Of a DNA stretch of 64,000 bases, positions 10,947 to 21,225 are shown piece by piece. This DNA is from Palaemon carinicauda. Lineage: Eukaryota; Arthropoda; Malacostraca; Decapoda; Palaemonidae. The DNA is taken from NCBI RefSeq assembly GCF_036898095.1, contig NC_090729.1, positions 80,482,623-80,546,622 on the forward strand, read 5' to 3'. Positions within the stretch are counted from its first letter, which is position 1; the number at the start of each line of letters is the position of its first letter. A model generated the notes under the pieces. The model had not been told where the DNA came from, did no database searches, and worked only from the letters and a program-made list of their open reading frames with translations. A program made the translations under genes and the position numbers.

Positions 10947-11763
10947 AAGAATACCAGAGAATCGATGTATCGTGGTAGATTTTCCCCTTGTAGTGTAAGT
11001 GCCGAGGGCTTTGAATAGAGTAAGCATGGTAATCTTGATAGAGGTTCCGTGGGGCTGAAACTTCCTGCCCCCCTTGGCAGAGAAGTCCCAACGGACCATG
11101 CTGAGGATCAAAGTGGTTCTTGAAGGGCTACCCACCTTGCGGGGAGAACGTGAAGAACTCGGAGACAAGACAGAATGGTTGATATTCATATAGGAACATT
11201 CTCAATGACAGACAAGTGGTGGTTAGGCACTGTATATTGTGAAAAGAGAACGGTCTGGTCTCGAAGGTATAGCGCAAGTAAGTATTCAGTTAGGAATATT
11301 ACATAGCATAGGTGAGTATATAATATGGATTGAACCAATTATCTTCATCATTTTTATAAAGAAAAAAAAGGGAGGGGATAATGAAACTATGAGCGGATTG
11401 AGACGCACAAGTAATAAAATAAAAATTTTATTTCACAATTGCAGAATATGGTAAATAAATGCAATAAGGGATGTAAAAGTAATTTACAATAAACTATAAT
11501 GTACATAGTAATGAAAGACTTCGCTCTTGAATCTGAAAGAAAATTTCAAATTATTAGAAGGCACAGGTTCCAGAGGAACATCAGTCTTTAATAAGGAAAA
11601 ACACATCATGCTCTAGGCATGCGGCACTCATGTGACGACTATGACATTTCACCTTGGGAAAGAACAGTCTATGAAAAACACCAAGTGTCTCTGAATTCAC
11701 TACGTATCACACAAGGGTCAACATAGGCACCCGAGGAGTTAGAGTCCCAAGTAACTCACTGTT
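10947..11763 (-). other. DIRS 3' untranslated region, unit 1
   Basis: About 800 bp, AT-rich, no supported gene on either strand. It lies between the recombinase stop and the ICR. The same stretch is present in units 2-5. Confidence 0.7.
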
Positions 11764-12999
11764 CTATGCAGAGTTAGGTGCAGGTTTCATAACACTACCT
11801 GCGGCTACCACAAAATGTTTGACTTCATGCACTTGTTTCGCGTAATGCTTGAAGAAAACACACGAGGATTTCCAGCCTGTGAAACTCTTGAGGCTTTCGA
11901 AATTCATGCTCTGAAAGAAATTCAGAGACGATGCGACTTTTCTAGGATCATGACCTGCGGGTGTACTGTCAGGATCCGCTCTGCGAATGAAGTAGGTGAT
12001 TTTCGCTCTTAGTTGTTTCAGTGACAGGTCGCTACCCGATGTTTCTCCTTTGAAGAGTTGGCCTCCATCAAAGTCAGAAGTTCTACGAAGATAGACCTTG
12101 AGGCTCTCTACTGGACATAGAGAGGCATCTTCTTTCAGGGGGCAGATTCTCCAAGGGCCCCATCTTTTGGTGGGTAGTTTGTTTTTAGCGAGAAACGTCG
12201 GATCCGGGAAGAGGGTAAGGTCTCCTGAGTCTGTAAACAGAATGTGACCCTCGTCCCTTGATAATGCCACTATTTCGCTGACTTGGGCTCCTGAGGCAAG
12301 AGCAAGAAGAAATATAACCTTTTGAGTCAGATCCTTGAGAGGGCACGAATCGTTGTCCAAATTGGAGGGAAAATGGAGCACCTTGTCCAGGGACCAGGAG
12401 ATAGGTTTTGGTAGGGGTGCTGGGTGTAGACGAGCACATGCCTTCGGCAGTTTATTGAAGATGTCGCTGGGCAGATCAATCTGGAAGGCGTACAGTAGTG
12501 GTCTAGTCAAGGCCGATTTACAAGTAGAAATCGTGTTGGCTGCTGAGCCCTGTCCATGAAGGTGAATGAAGAAGGACATGCAAAAATCGATGGTGATTTC
12601 CGTAGGATTTTTCGCCTTGACGAATGAGACCAATTTTCTCCAGGATGATTCGTATTGCCGTCGTGTGGATTCGGTCTTGTATTCCTCGAGGAAGTCTAGA
12701 CTTTTCTTCGAGATCCAAAACCTTTTCTTCACGGCTAGGGAGAGAAAATCATGTGATGAAAGTCCCTGACTTTCGATGATGAAGTGAAGACAGTCGACTT
12801 CTGTACTTTCTAAGAGAGAACCTTGCCCGGGAGAGGGATCAGCGTGGGTTGTAGCTCCAGGACTAGGGGGTACCAGTTGCTCCGGGGCCACTTGGGAGCC
12901 ACTAGGGCCGCTGTTCCTTTGAAGGTTCTCAGTTTGGAGAGGACTTTTAGCAGAAGGTTGGTGGGAGGGAACAGGTAGATCCTGGACCATCTGTTCCAA
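11764..12999 (-). CDS. DIRS tyrosine recombinase, unit 1
   Basis: 411 residues, the integrase of DIRS elements, which joins a circular DNA copy to the target without duplication. The core-binding part lies at about 110-180 (TRRQYESSWRKL) and the catalytic part at about 220-390. The HxxR box is H350-R353 and the nucleophile is Y386 (FFKHY). The first catalytic Arg is replaced: the box reads SGAQVSEI, with Gln239 where other family members, including the relic at the window start, have Arg (codon CAA, one G-to-A step from CGA). The frame overlaps the RT frame by about 190 nt. No firm ATG is seen: the frame listed begins at TTG and a Met lies at residue 4. Only this copy lacks stops. Confidence 0.88.
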   Translation of the reverse strand: MEQMVQDLPVPSHQPSAKSPLQTENLQRNSGPSGSQVAPEQLVPPSPGATTHADPSPGQGSLLESTEVDCLHFIIESQGLSSHDFLSLAVKKRFWISKKSLDFLEEYKTESTRRQYESSWRKLVSFVKAKNPTEITIDFCMSFFIHLHGQGSAANTISTCKSALTRPLLYAFQIDLPSDIFNKLPKACARLHPAPLPKPISWSLDKVLHFPSNLDNDSCPLKDLTQKVIFLLALASGAQVSEIVALSRDEGHILFTDSGDLTLFPDPTFLAKNKLPTKRWGPWRICPLKEDASLCPVESLKVYLRRTSDFDGGQLFKGETSGSDLSLKQLRAKITYFIRRADPDSTPAGHDPRKVASSLNFFQSMNFESLKSFTGWKSSCVFFKHYAKQVHEVKHFVVAAGSVMKPAPNSA

Positions 13000-14672
13000 T
13001 CCAGTGACATGGCGTCCACTGCTTCTGCCTTAGGGTCCTCGTACGGGGCCACATATTGAGGAAGTTGATTGTTGTCGCTCGTTGCGAAGAGATCGATCTG
13101 AAGTTCTGGGACTTGGTGAGAGATGAAGGAGAAGGATGTTGTGTCTAGAGACCATTCCGACTCTATCGGGCTTGTTCGAGATAGAGCGTCCGCCGTCACG
13201 TTGCGGAATCCTTGTAGATGAACTGCAGACAGGTGCCATTTCTTTTTCTCTGCCAGACGGAAGATTGGGAGAAGCACCTGATTTATCTGGGGCGATCTTG
13301 AGCCTTGGCGATTGAGACATCGAACTACCACCAAGTTGTCCAGGGTTAGACGAATATGGATCGAGGGAGGCGGGGATAGTTTCTTCAGAGTTAGAAGGAC
13401 CGCCATGGCCTCCAAGATGTTGATGTGAAACGTCTTGAATAGGGGAGACCATGTTACTTGAGCCTGTTTTTGGTGGAAGTGACCTCCCCAACCCTCCAGC
13501 GAAGCGTCCGTGTGGATGTTGAGTGATGGAGGTGGGTGTTGAAGAGGGATGGACCATTTTAGGGCCTTTGCTCCCGACCAAGGCTTTAGGAGTAACCGAA
13601 GTCTGTTTGGGAGCCGTCTCTTGAGATCTCTTCGAGCGATGGATGCGGAACGTCTCCAGACTCCCGCGGCATCCTTTAGCTGTGCACGTAGCACTGGGTT
13701 TGTCACTGAGGCGAACTGTAGAGAGCCTAGAACTCGTTCCTGCTGACGTCTTGAGATCCGTTTGGATTTCAGCAGTCTTTTGACAGACCCTGCTATTTCC
13801 TTCCTTTTCTTCTGGGGGATGGAAAGGCGGTGTGACTGAAGATTCCACTGGATTCCTAACCATTGGAACTTCTGAGCTGGAGAGAGGTGAGATTTCTTTC
13901 TGTTTATCTTGAATCCCAGGTGTTCTAGGAACTTGGTAACTTTGTTGCAGGATCTTAGACAATCTTCGGGCGATGGAGCCCAGACCAGCCAGTCGTTGAG
14001 GTAGGCCATCACCTGGACGCCGCGGAGCCGAAGCTGTTGAACGATGGCGTCTGCCACCTTTGTGAAGATCCGTGGGGCCACATTGAGGCCGAAGGGTATG
14101 GCCCTGAAAGCGTAGCTTTTCCTTTGGAGTCGAAATCCTAGGTAGGAGGAAGCGTGGTGGTTCATTAGAACGTGCCAGTAGGCATCCGCCAGGTCTATGG
14201 AGACCGTGTAGGAACCTTGAGGCAGAAGGGTCCTTATCTGTTGAAGAGTCAGCATCTTGAACTTGTTGTTCGCTATGAACTTGTTGAGGGGGGATAAGTC
14301 TAGAATGACTCTGAGTTTGTCGAAGTCCTTCTTGGGGACGCAAAACAGTCTCCCTTGGAACCTGGTTGACTTTACCCTCCTTATCACCTTCTTGTTCAAG
14401 AGATCTAGGACATATTCTTCCAGAAGGGGGGTTGATTGTTGGAAGAACTGCTGGAAGGTTGGGGGTGGTTGAGTCCAGCTCCAGCCTAGACCCTTCTTGA
14501 CGATGCTGTGTGCCCAGGGATCGCTGGTCCAACGATCCTGGAATTGGCGGAGTCTTCCTTCCACCGGAAGCACTTCATTGCTTCTGGTTTCCCGAGGGTT
14601 TACTGCCTCGGCCGCTAGCTCCCCTTCCTCCTCTGCCTCTGGAGGGACGGCGAGATGCGTCTCTGCCTGCAC
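12810..14672 (-). CDS. DIRS reverse transcriptase / RNase H, unit 1
   Basis: 620 residues. RT fingers lie at about 108-135 (CVPKKDF, RVILDLSPLN), motif A at SIDLADAYWH (D160), and the palm box at 224-227 as YLND where YxDD is expected (AAC codon, one step from GAC). RNase H covers about 384-500 with D389, E421, D445 and D495 in place. After that comes the domain usual for DIRS polyproteins at about 520-600 (IDLFATSDN, YLFPP, LVAPKWP). The frame overlaps the end of Gag C by 98 nt in a +1 frame and is open further upstream. The first codon listed is GTG, so the true start, or a frameshift from Gag, is not settled. Confidence 0.92.
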   Translation of the reverse strand: MQAETHLAVPPEAEEEGELAAEAVNPRETRSNEVLPVEGRLRQFQDRWTSDPWAHSIVKKGLGWSWTQPPPTFQQFFQQSTPLLEEYVLDLLNKKVIRRVKSTRFQGRLFCVPKKDFDKLRVILDLSPLNKFIANNKFKMLTLQQIRTLLPQGSYTVSIDLADAYWHVLMNHHASSYLGFRLQRKSYAFRAIPFGLNVAPRIFTKVADAIVQQLRLRGVQVMAYLNDWLVWAPSPEDCLRSCNKVTKFLEHLGFKINRKKSHLSPAQKFQWLGIQWNLQSHRLSIPQKKRKEIAGSVKRLLKSKRISRRQQERVLGSLQFASVTNPVLRAQLKDAAGVWRRSASIARRDLKRRLPNRLRLLLKPWSGAKALKWSIPLQHPPPSLNIHTDASLEGWGGHFHQKQAQVTWSPLFKTFHINILEAMAVLLTLKKLSPPPSIHIRLTLDNLVVVRCLNRQGSRSPQINQVLLPIFRLAEKKKWHLSAVHLQGFRNVTADALSRTSPIESEWSLDTTSFSFISHQVPELQIDLFATSDNNQLPQYVAPYEDPKAEAVDAMSLDWNRWSRIYLFPPTNLLLKVLSKLRTFKGTAALVAPKWPRSNWYPLVLELQPTLIPLPGKVLS

Positions 14673-15606
14673 CTCGGTTTGAGCCTCTACCTTTGGGACG
14701 AAAGGTAGTTGACTGTTGCTCGAAAGCAGGGGTGAAAACCGGCGACTGTGACAAGACCGGTTGGGTGACCAGCTGAAAGGTCTGCTGTGGCTGAGGTGCC
14801 ACTTGGGGAGTAGCGGATCCCGGAAACTGCCGTCTCTGTTGACGTTGCTGGGGTTTTGGCTTAGTGGGTTTCCTCTTAGGTTGAGGGCCGTCGTCCTGAG
14901 AGGATTTTCTTTTCTTTGTCATGCCCCACTTATGGAGAAGGTTCCTGTTCTCCGTGGCGGCCTTGTCGGTGATCTCTTTCACAAGGGAGGAGGAAAAGAG
15001 GTGCTTACCCCAGATGTTGGAAGAAATCACCCTCCGGGGTTCGTGTCTCACTGTGGCACTGGAGAACACGAATTCACGACAGGCTCTACGATCCTTCGTG
15101 AAGCTGTACAGATCTTTTACCACGGTCGCCAAATGTGTTTTGGCGAGAACCATGTAGTAGTCAGGGACCCTAGTGTCACCGGCCATGACGTCGAGCTGTA
15201 CCTGTAGGGATATGGATGCAGCGAGCCTTTCCTTCGTGTCATGTTCCCGACGAAGGAGATGGTCATTAAGTTTCGGGAGGTCTTCGTTAAACTGACGCCC
15301 AGCGACACCAGGTTCTAGTTTTCCTACCAGGAATGTATGCTGGACATCTTTCCAGTGTCTAACATCGGGGCGAGTAGTCAGGGAGAAGGGTCTGCACTCC
15401 TCCAGTGCAGGGCAAGGTTTTCCTTCTTCCACTGCTTTATGTACCGCAGTGAAGGCCTTTTCCAAGAAGGGGAGGGTCGTATCGTCTGGTGCGACGTAGG
15501 TAGGGTGCTTCTTGCTAAGCGCCGGAAGTTTCGAGCAGGTAAAGCCCCTACTTTTTACTGTATTGGCCAACATAGCCTGGGCCTTCGCGAGATCGAACAC
15601 AATCAC
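14575..15606 (-). CDS. DIRS Gag, C-terminal part, unit 1
   Basis: 343 codons that begin directly after a TAG, in the same frame as the upstream Gag N part. The first codon is GTG, so this is not a normal independent start. The middle is a mostly helical region (residues 1-210) resembling other DIRS ORF1 proteins in layout. From about 225 it becomes basic and Gln/Pro-rich (KPKPQQRQQRRQ) and ends in an RG-rich tail (RGRGGRGASGRG), suited to RNA binding. Expected to act as nucleocapsid or particle protein. Family identity rests on position and composition. Confidence 0.7.
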   Translation of the reverse strand: MIVFDLAKAQAMLANTVKSRGFTCSKLPALSKKHPTYVAPDDTTLPFLEKAFTAVHKAVEEGKPCPALEECRPFSLTTRPDVRHWKDVQHTFLVGKLEPGVAGRQFNEDLPKLNDHLLRREHDTKERLAASISLQVQLDVMAGDTRVPDYYMVLAKTHLATVVKDLYSFTKDRRACREFVFSSATVRHEPRRVISSNIWGKHLFSSSLVKEITDKAATENRNLLHKWGMTKKRKSSQDDGPQPKRKPTKPKPQQRQQRRQFPGSATPQVAPQPQQTFQLVTQPVLSQSPVFTPAFEQQSTTFRPKGRGSNRGAGRDASRRPSRGRGGRGASGRGSKPSGNQKQ

Positions 15607-15609
15607 CTA
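15607..15609 (-). other. in-frame UAG between Gag parts, unit 1
   Basis: AAG TAG GTG ATT: a single stop separates two long frames in register. The same codon is found at the same place in units 2-5. It could be a readthrough site or simply an old nonsense mutation copied with the array. Confidence 0.6.
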
Positions 15610-16530
15610 CTTTGGTTCGGTCTCTTCTTTAGAGGCAGGTTCAGATCGAAGTCGGACGTAAGAGTCCGGATAAGCCTCAAAATTCGGGAAGAATTCCACT
15701 TCTTCCAGTACAATCGAGCCGATCTTTTCGCTGATGAAGATCTTGCCCGTTGTAATTGGCATGTGCTCGGCATACCTCCAGGGGTTGGTATCTGAGCATG
15801 CAGGGAGGTCCTTAACCGAAATCCTTTTCGGCTGCTTCGAACTTCCCATGTTGGACCTGAAGAACTCGTGGGTCTCACGGAGCTTCTTATCCATGAGAGC
15901 CTCGAGCATTTGGAACATCTCCTGGGCGTGGGATCCGGAGTAGCGGATGTAGACGGGAGTGAATCGTCCGTCAGTGTAGGAGTCGGTGTGGGGGGTGGAA
16001 GGTGGAGCGACCTCCTGCTCCGACTCAGGGTATTCCACCTGGTCTTCCTCATAGTCCAGTTCTTCGCCCATGAGGTTCCTTTCCGTATTCTCCGACACTT
16101 TCGACATACGTTCCGCATTGTCGGCATCCAAACGGCACTCGTGCATGGACTGAGCCATGACTACGTCCGGTTCCACCGTTATCTGGACGGTGGGGATCTG
16201 ATCCTTGGGGACCACAGAGTCTGGGGATGCCTTCAGGAAAAGCAAGGCCCTCAAGTCTTCGGTGGTAAGGTATGGTTCTGTGGCGTTCTTTTGGAAGCCA
16301 CGCACCCACTTGCGTAGCTTCTCTCGAGAAGCGTCCCTAACCTCCGCTGAAGGAGGATTGTTGAATGCCTCGACCAGGCGGTCCTTGCAGACTGTACAGT
16401 TCTGCGGGTCCCAAAACTTCAGATCGCCTTTCTTGTTGGCGCAAGGGGCATGGGTCCTACACGCCGTGTGCCCGTAGAAGTGCGGGCGCTTCACTCCACA
16501 GAAGCCGTGGTCGCATTTCACGTACTCCTC
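15610..16530 (-). CDS. DIRS Gag, N-terminal zinc-binding part, unit 1
   Basis: About 304 residues in the listed frame, which opens at a GTG (16519-16521). The frame is open up to a strong 3' splice site at 16531, giving EEYVKCDH at the start, so an upstream exon probably supplies the ATG. Residues 3-45 hold a Cys/His cluster (C3, H5, C8, H14, H18, C21, H24, C27, C42, C45) that could bind two zinc ions. An acidic stretch (EELDYEEDQVEYPESEQEV) lies near 160. I do not recognise the fold beyond that. Probably the N-terminal half of the DIRS ORF1 protein. Intact only in this unit. Confidence 0.7.
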
Positions 16531-16552
16531 CTGTAAGAGAAAGAGAACATGA
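16531..16552 (-). promoter_or_regulatory. candidate 3' splice site before Gag, unit 1
   Basis: Read on the minus strand the sequence is TGTTCTCTTTCTCTTACAG followed by GAGGAG: a long pyrimidine tract ending in CAG, just before the first coding codons of a frame without ATG. Present unchanged in units 2-5. The donor exon was not found with certainty. Confidence 0.55.
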
Positions 16553-18290
16553 GTATGAGGAAGTCATACTAATGACTTATATTCTAAAGGTAAATATTAA
16601 AAGGTTAATTTTTAACTTAATCTTAAGTGATTATTAACATTGTGATGTTATAGAGTGGAGCGGGAAATGAAGTAGATAGACACATACTCCGTGTAACCCA
16701 CCCGTCTGGTTACCGTAACCTTATCCATAGGCAATTCGTTTGTGGCCGAGGACACAAGGCAAAATTCTTCATAGATTGCCAGGGAGGCAAAGGGAATTCT
16801 AGTAGGAATCGCCTAAGATATAAAACTGGGACTGAGACCACTCAGACCATTAAATTAGGGTGTAGAAGACCCCATAGGGTAACGGTTTCCGGCAACCAGC
16901 CGTGCTAAGATACAAACAGCATGCTGGAAAACTGTGATATGCAAGAAGACAGCACGTCTACTGATAGAACGGTAAGACAATACCTATCTATTTATGTAGT
17001 CAAACCATCTGGTTGCAAAGTAGGGCTATCAGCATGGTGTTGATAGCTAGGAGAAGGGGTGCAAGTCTCTTGGCGCCTCCGGAATGCACTGGCAGACCGG
17101 CGGCACACCGGAGGCCGCTCCAGCAGAGTTTCTGGCATTAGGGAAGACATATAGAGAAGTCAGGAGTAATGCCAGGATGGCGGCCGCCGGCACAGCGGCG
17201 GCTCGGCTGCCGGCTTGGTGACAGGGACAAGGATAAGCTATAGCAAAACCGGACCGCCGGAAATGGATGCCGGCACGCCGGGGGCCGGCCCGATGGACGG
17301 ACGACCGAAGCTAGGAGGTATGAGGGTAGGCCATCGGCTGTAAACCTACGGGAGGCGGCAGCCCTCCGCCACACGGAGGACTGTCGGCCAGGGGGGGAAC
17401 AAGGATGTGTCACCAAGGGGGAGGGCGGTATCGCTGACAGTGGAAGCGGCAAGGGACCAGCACCAGGACAGTAAAAAGAGACAGAAGGAGGGATGTAGGG
17501 GTAAGGACCCGAACCTCAAGGCATCCCACCTGATTGGGTGTACCCATGATAGGGGCTAGCCCTATGATAGGGGCTAGCCCTATCACCCAATGACAGTGGG
17601 CCGCAGGCGGCCGGGAGCCAGAGTAGCCCAAGGGAGGGCTAGGGAACACTCAAGAGGGGGGAGAACCCCTGCGGACAAAACGCATGCAGTGGCTAACCCC
17701 ATAGGACACTATGAAGGGTGTATGTACCAGAGCGGACTGCACACAGGGACTCAAGATAGTCCTGTCACTCCAAGCTAAGGAGGAGTTGTAGGACAGGGGA
17801 CAGATGGGTATAGGCTAACCTAAGTATAGGCTAGGCCATACAAGGGATAGGTGGGGAGGGGAGAAGAAGCAGGGTCTTCCATAGGGGAGGCTCTGTACCA
17901 AAGCGGCCACCAAGGAAGGGAGGACGCTCCCTAGCCTAAGGTAGGCAGCTTGGCTGAGAACGGTGCATGGGTACCGTTTCAAGCAAGGCACAGAACTAGC
18001 TCCCCCCAAGGCCTAACCTAGAGCAGGGATGTTACACCCTAAGCTAGGAAGGTTGGAAGACGTATCGCAATTGCAATGAAGGTCAGGTAACCTAACCTCA
18101 GCAATTGAGGAAGGGCAGGCCGTTCCTCATTCTCGGACGCAACCCTAAGGGGGGATCATTCTCTTAGGGAGGACAGAGAAGCGATAGGTACTCTGGTATG
18201 AACTTGATCCCCTTACGTGGTAGGGGGAGCAAGGCTACACAGAGGGAATGCCCTAAGGCAGGGGGTGAAGGGAGCATATAGGGGTCCTAC
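16553..18290 (-). other. DIRS 5' leader / intron region, unit 1
   Basis: About 1.7 kb without a supported gene. It is AT-rich up to about 17000, then G+C-rich with many CCGGC/GCCGG strings (17180-17300). An 18-bp tandem duplication, ATGATAGGGGCTAGCCCT, occurs at about 17546-17582 and contains the palindrome AGGGCTAGCCCT. Small open frames here (for example 17138-17452 minus) have no recognisable features. The equivalent stretch exists in all units. Confidence 0.6.
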
Positions 18291-18850
18291 AGATAGCTAT
18301 GTGGCGCGTTAATACAGATACGAGATATATTCATAGCTATTAACAACGATCGTGGATCGCTGAGTACCTGTAGATGTGCACATCCCTGTTTGCAGTACTT
18401 TCCTCAGGAACTTGTATGGCTTGATGAGACAATCCACTAAGCCTCTTGTGGTTATTCCTTCATATCAATTTGTAAGAATGGATTTTGAGCGAAGCGAAAA
18501 ATCTATTTTTGGGTGAGATAGCCATGGCGTCCTGATGAAAGGTTCCTTTTTGGTAGCTTCCTTGGGTAAATAACTACTAGATATTCCCAGAGAATTTAAC
18601 CACAGGTTATCACAGAATTCTAACTTCTGGAGCGAGTATCCTAAAGGTTTCCCTTTAAGACATCGTATAACAAATATAAAGGAATAACCACAAGAGGCTT
18701 AGTGGATTGTCTCATCAGGCCATACAAGTTCCAGAGGATAGTACTGATAACAGGGATGTGCACATCTACAGGTAATCAGCGATCCACGATCGTTGTTAAT
18801 AGCTATGAATATATCTCGTATCTGTATTAACGCGCCACATAGCTATCTGC
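18290..18850. repeat. palindromic junction of units 1 and 2
   Basis: Left arm 18290-18464 (CAGATAGCTATGTGGCGCG then LTR sequence) and right arm 18680-18850 are reverse complements with about ten mismatches. The ~215-bp spacer is the outer DIRS terminal repeat. The left arm includes a second copy of LTR2 bases 10094-10252, so the unit contains DNA from the insertion site. Confidence 0.88.
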
Positions 18851-19079
18851 ACCACACATAGAGTTAACACTTCGATGTGGAGGAGCGGAGAATAGCTGGG
18901 GAGCCGTTCCACAGCTAATCTCGTCCGTGGCTACTTTTGGTACTCGAAACGTAAACAAACGGGCGCCATTGCTAAATAATGTCACATCCGTCCTCATCCT
19001 GAAGCCAGTTGCTTGCCGATCACCATGATACAGCAGGACAGGGTGGGACCTGAAAGGCTGGACGAAGTAGCAGGGAGGG

Positions 19080-19172
19080 TTCATCAGGACGCCATGGCTA
19101 TCTCACCCAAAAATAGATTTTTCGCTTCGCTCAAAATCCGTTTTTTTGGGCTCAAGCTATGCGTCCTGATGG
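19080..19172. repeat. internal complementary region, unit 2
   Basis: Same two-part complement of both element ends as in unit 1, with T for C in the CAAGCTATG string (B allele). Confidence 0.8.
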
Positions 19173-19989
19173 AAGAATACCAGAGAATCGATGTATCGTG
19201 GTAGATTTTCCCCTTGTAGTGTAAGTGCCGAGGGCTTTGAATAGAGTAAGCATGGTAATCTTGATAGAGGTTCCGTGGGGCTGAAACTTCCTGCCCCCCT
19301 TGGCAGAGAAGTCCCAACGGACCATGCTGAGGATCAAAGTGGTTCTTGAAGGGCTACCCACCTTGCGGGGAGAACGTGAAGAACTCGGAGACAAGACAGA
19401 ATGGTTGATATTCATATAGGAACATTCTCAATGACAGACAAGTGGTGGTTAGGCACTGTATATTGTGAAAAGAGAACGGTCTGGTCTCGAAGGTATAGCG
19501 CAAGTAAGTATTCAGTTAGGAATATTACATAGCATAGGTGAGTATATAATATGGATTGAACCAATTATCTTCATCATTTTTATAAAGAAAAAAAAGGGAG
19601 GGGATAATGAAACTATGAGCGGATTGAGACGCACAAGTAATAAAATAAAAATTTTATTTCACAATTGCAGAATATGGTAAATAAATGCAATAAGGGATGT
19701 AAAAGTAATTTACAATAAACTATAATGTACATAGTAATGAAAGACTTCGCTCTTGAATCTGAAAGAAAATTTCAAATTATTAGAAGGCACAGGTTCCAGA
19801 GGAACATCAGTCTTTAATAAGGAAAAACACATCATGCTCTAGGCATGCGGCACTCATGTGACGACTATGACATTTCACCTTGGGAAAGAACAGTCTATGA
19901 AAAACACCAAGTGTCTCTGAATTCACTACGTATCACACAAGGGTCAACATAGGCACCCGAGGAGTTAGAGTCCCAAGTAACTCACTGTT

Positions 19990-21225
19990 CTATGCAGAGT
20001 TAGGTGCAGGTTTCATAACACTACCTGCGGCTACCACAAAATGTTTGACTTCATGCACTTGTTTCGCGTAATGCTTGAAGAAAACACACGAGGATTTCCA
20101 GCCTGTGAAACTCTTGAGGCTTTCGAAATTCATGCTCTGAAAGAAATTCAGAGACGATGCGACTTTTCTAGGATCATGACCTGCGGGTGTACTGTCAGGA
20201 TCCGCTCTGCGAATGAAGTAGGTGATTTTCGCTCTTAGTTGTTTCAGTGACAGGTCGCTACCCGATGTTTCTCCTTTGAAGAGTTGGCCTCCATCAAAGT
20301 CAGAAGTTCTACGAAGATAGATCTTGAGGCTCTCTACTGGACATAGAGAGGCATCTTCTTTCAGGGGGCAGATTCTCCAAGGGCCCCATCTTTTGGTGGG
20401 TAGTTTGTTTTTAGCGAGAAACGTCGCATCCGGGAAGAGGGTAAGGTCTCCTGAGTCTGTAAACAGAATGTGACCCTCGTCCCTTGATAATGCCACTATT
20501 TCGCTGACTTGGGCTCCTGAGGCAAGAGCAAGAAGAAATATAACCTTTTGAGTCAGATCCTTGAGAGGGCACGAATCGTTGTCCAAATTGGAGGGAAAAT
20601 GGAGCACCTTGTCCAGGGACCAGGAGATAGGTTTTGGTAGGGGTGCTGGGTGTAGACGAGCACATGCCTTCGGCAGTTTATTGAAGATGTCGCTGGGCAG
20701 ATCAATCTGGAAGGCGTACAGTAGTGGTCTAGTCAAGGCCGATTTACAAGTAGAAATCGTGTTGGCTGCTGAGCCCTGTCCATGAAGGTGAATGAAGAAG
20801 GACATGCAAAAATCGATGGTGATTTCCGTAGGATTTTTCGCCTTGACGAATGAGACCTATTTTCTCCAGGATGATTCGTATTGCCGTCGTGTGGATTCGG
20901 TCTTGTATTCCTCGAGGAAGTCTAGACTTTTCTTCGAGATCCAAAACCTTTTCTTCACGGCTAGGGAGAGAAAATCATGTGATGAAAGTCCCTGACTTTC
21001 GATGATGAAGTGAAGACAGTCGACTTCTGTACTTTCTAGGAGAGAACCTTGCCCGGGAGAGGGATCAGCGTGGGATGTAGCTCCAGGACTAGGGGGTACC
21101 AGTTGCTCCGGGGCCACTTGGGAGCCACTAGGGCCGCTGTTCCTTTGAAGGTTCTCAGTTTGGAGAGGACTTTTAGCAGAAGGTTGGTGGGAGGGAACAG
21201 GTAGATCCTGCACCATCTGTTCCAA
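19990..21225 (-). pseudogene. DIRS tyrosine recombinase, unit 2
   Basis: Split by a nonsense codon at 20857-20859 (TTG to TAG, residue 123 of the unit 1 protein). An N part of 122 residues (20857-21225) and a C part whose first Met gives 271 residues (19990-20805) remain. Gln stands in the first catalytic Arg position; HxxR and Tyr are kept. The core-binding part is cut off from the catalytic part, so the protein is probably inactive. Confidence 0.85.

Larger units (their letters stand above)
10253..18290 (-). mobile_element. DIRS unit 1 (all frames open)
   Basis: The only unit with undamaged Gag N, Gag C, RT/RNase H and recombinase frames. It borders the native LTR and lacks the ITR-derived arm extension (about 30 bp) that starts units 2-5. 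It differs from units 2-4 by roughly eight residues in the 620-aa RT protein and has 6 Gs (15990-15995) where units 2-5 have 5. Its 5' end is cut at GGGGTCCTAC (18290), so promoter and terminal repeat are missing on that side. Confidence 0.88.

Noticed and set aside
13030..14532. 500-codon open frame overlapping RT/RNase H on the same strand, also present in units 2-4
   Set aside because: It reads as an out-of-frame translation of the RT motifs, is Ser/Pro/Arg-rich with no domain I recognise, and is broken in unit 5. The RT frame explains the DNA.
15600..15612. 5' splice donor at TAG/GTGATT between the Gag parts
   Set aside because: Splicing there would leave the stop in place and remove an open Gag C frame; no matching acceptor was evident.
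15337..15795. 152-codon plus-strand frame repeated in all five units
   Set aside because: Antisense shadow of Gag, no start context or domain. Repetition comes from the array.
17138..17452. 104-codon minus-strand frame in the DIRS leader, extended to 166 codons in unit 5
   Set aside because: Pro/Ser/Arg-rich low-complexity translation of G+C-rich DNA. The unit 5 extension is caused by a 23-24-bp duplication.
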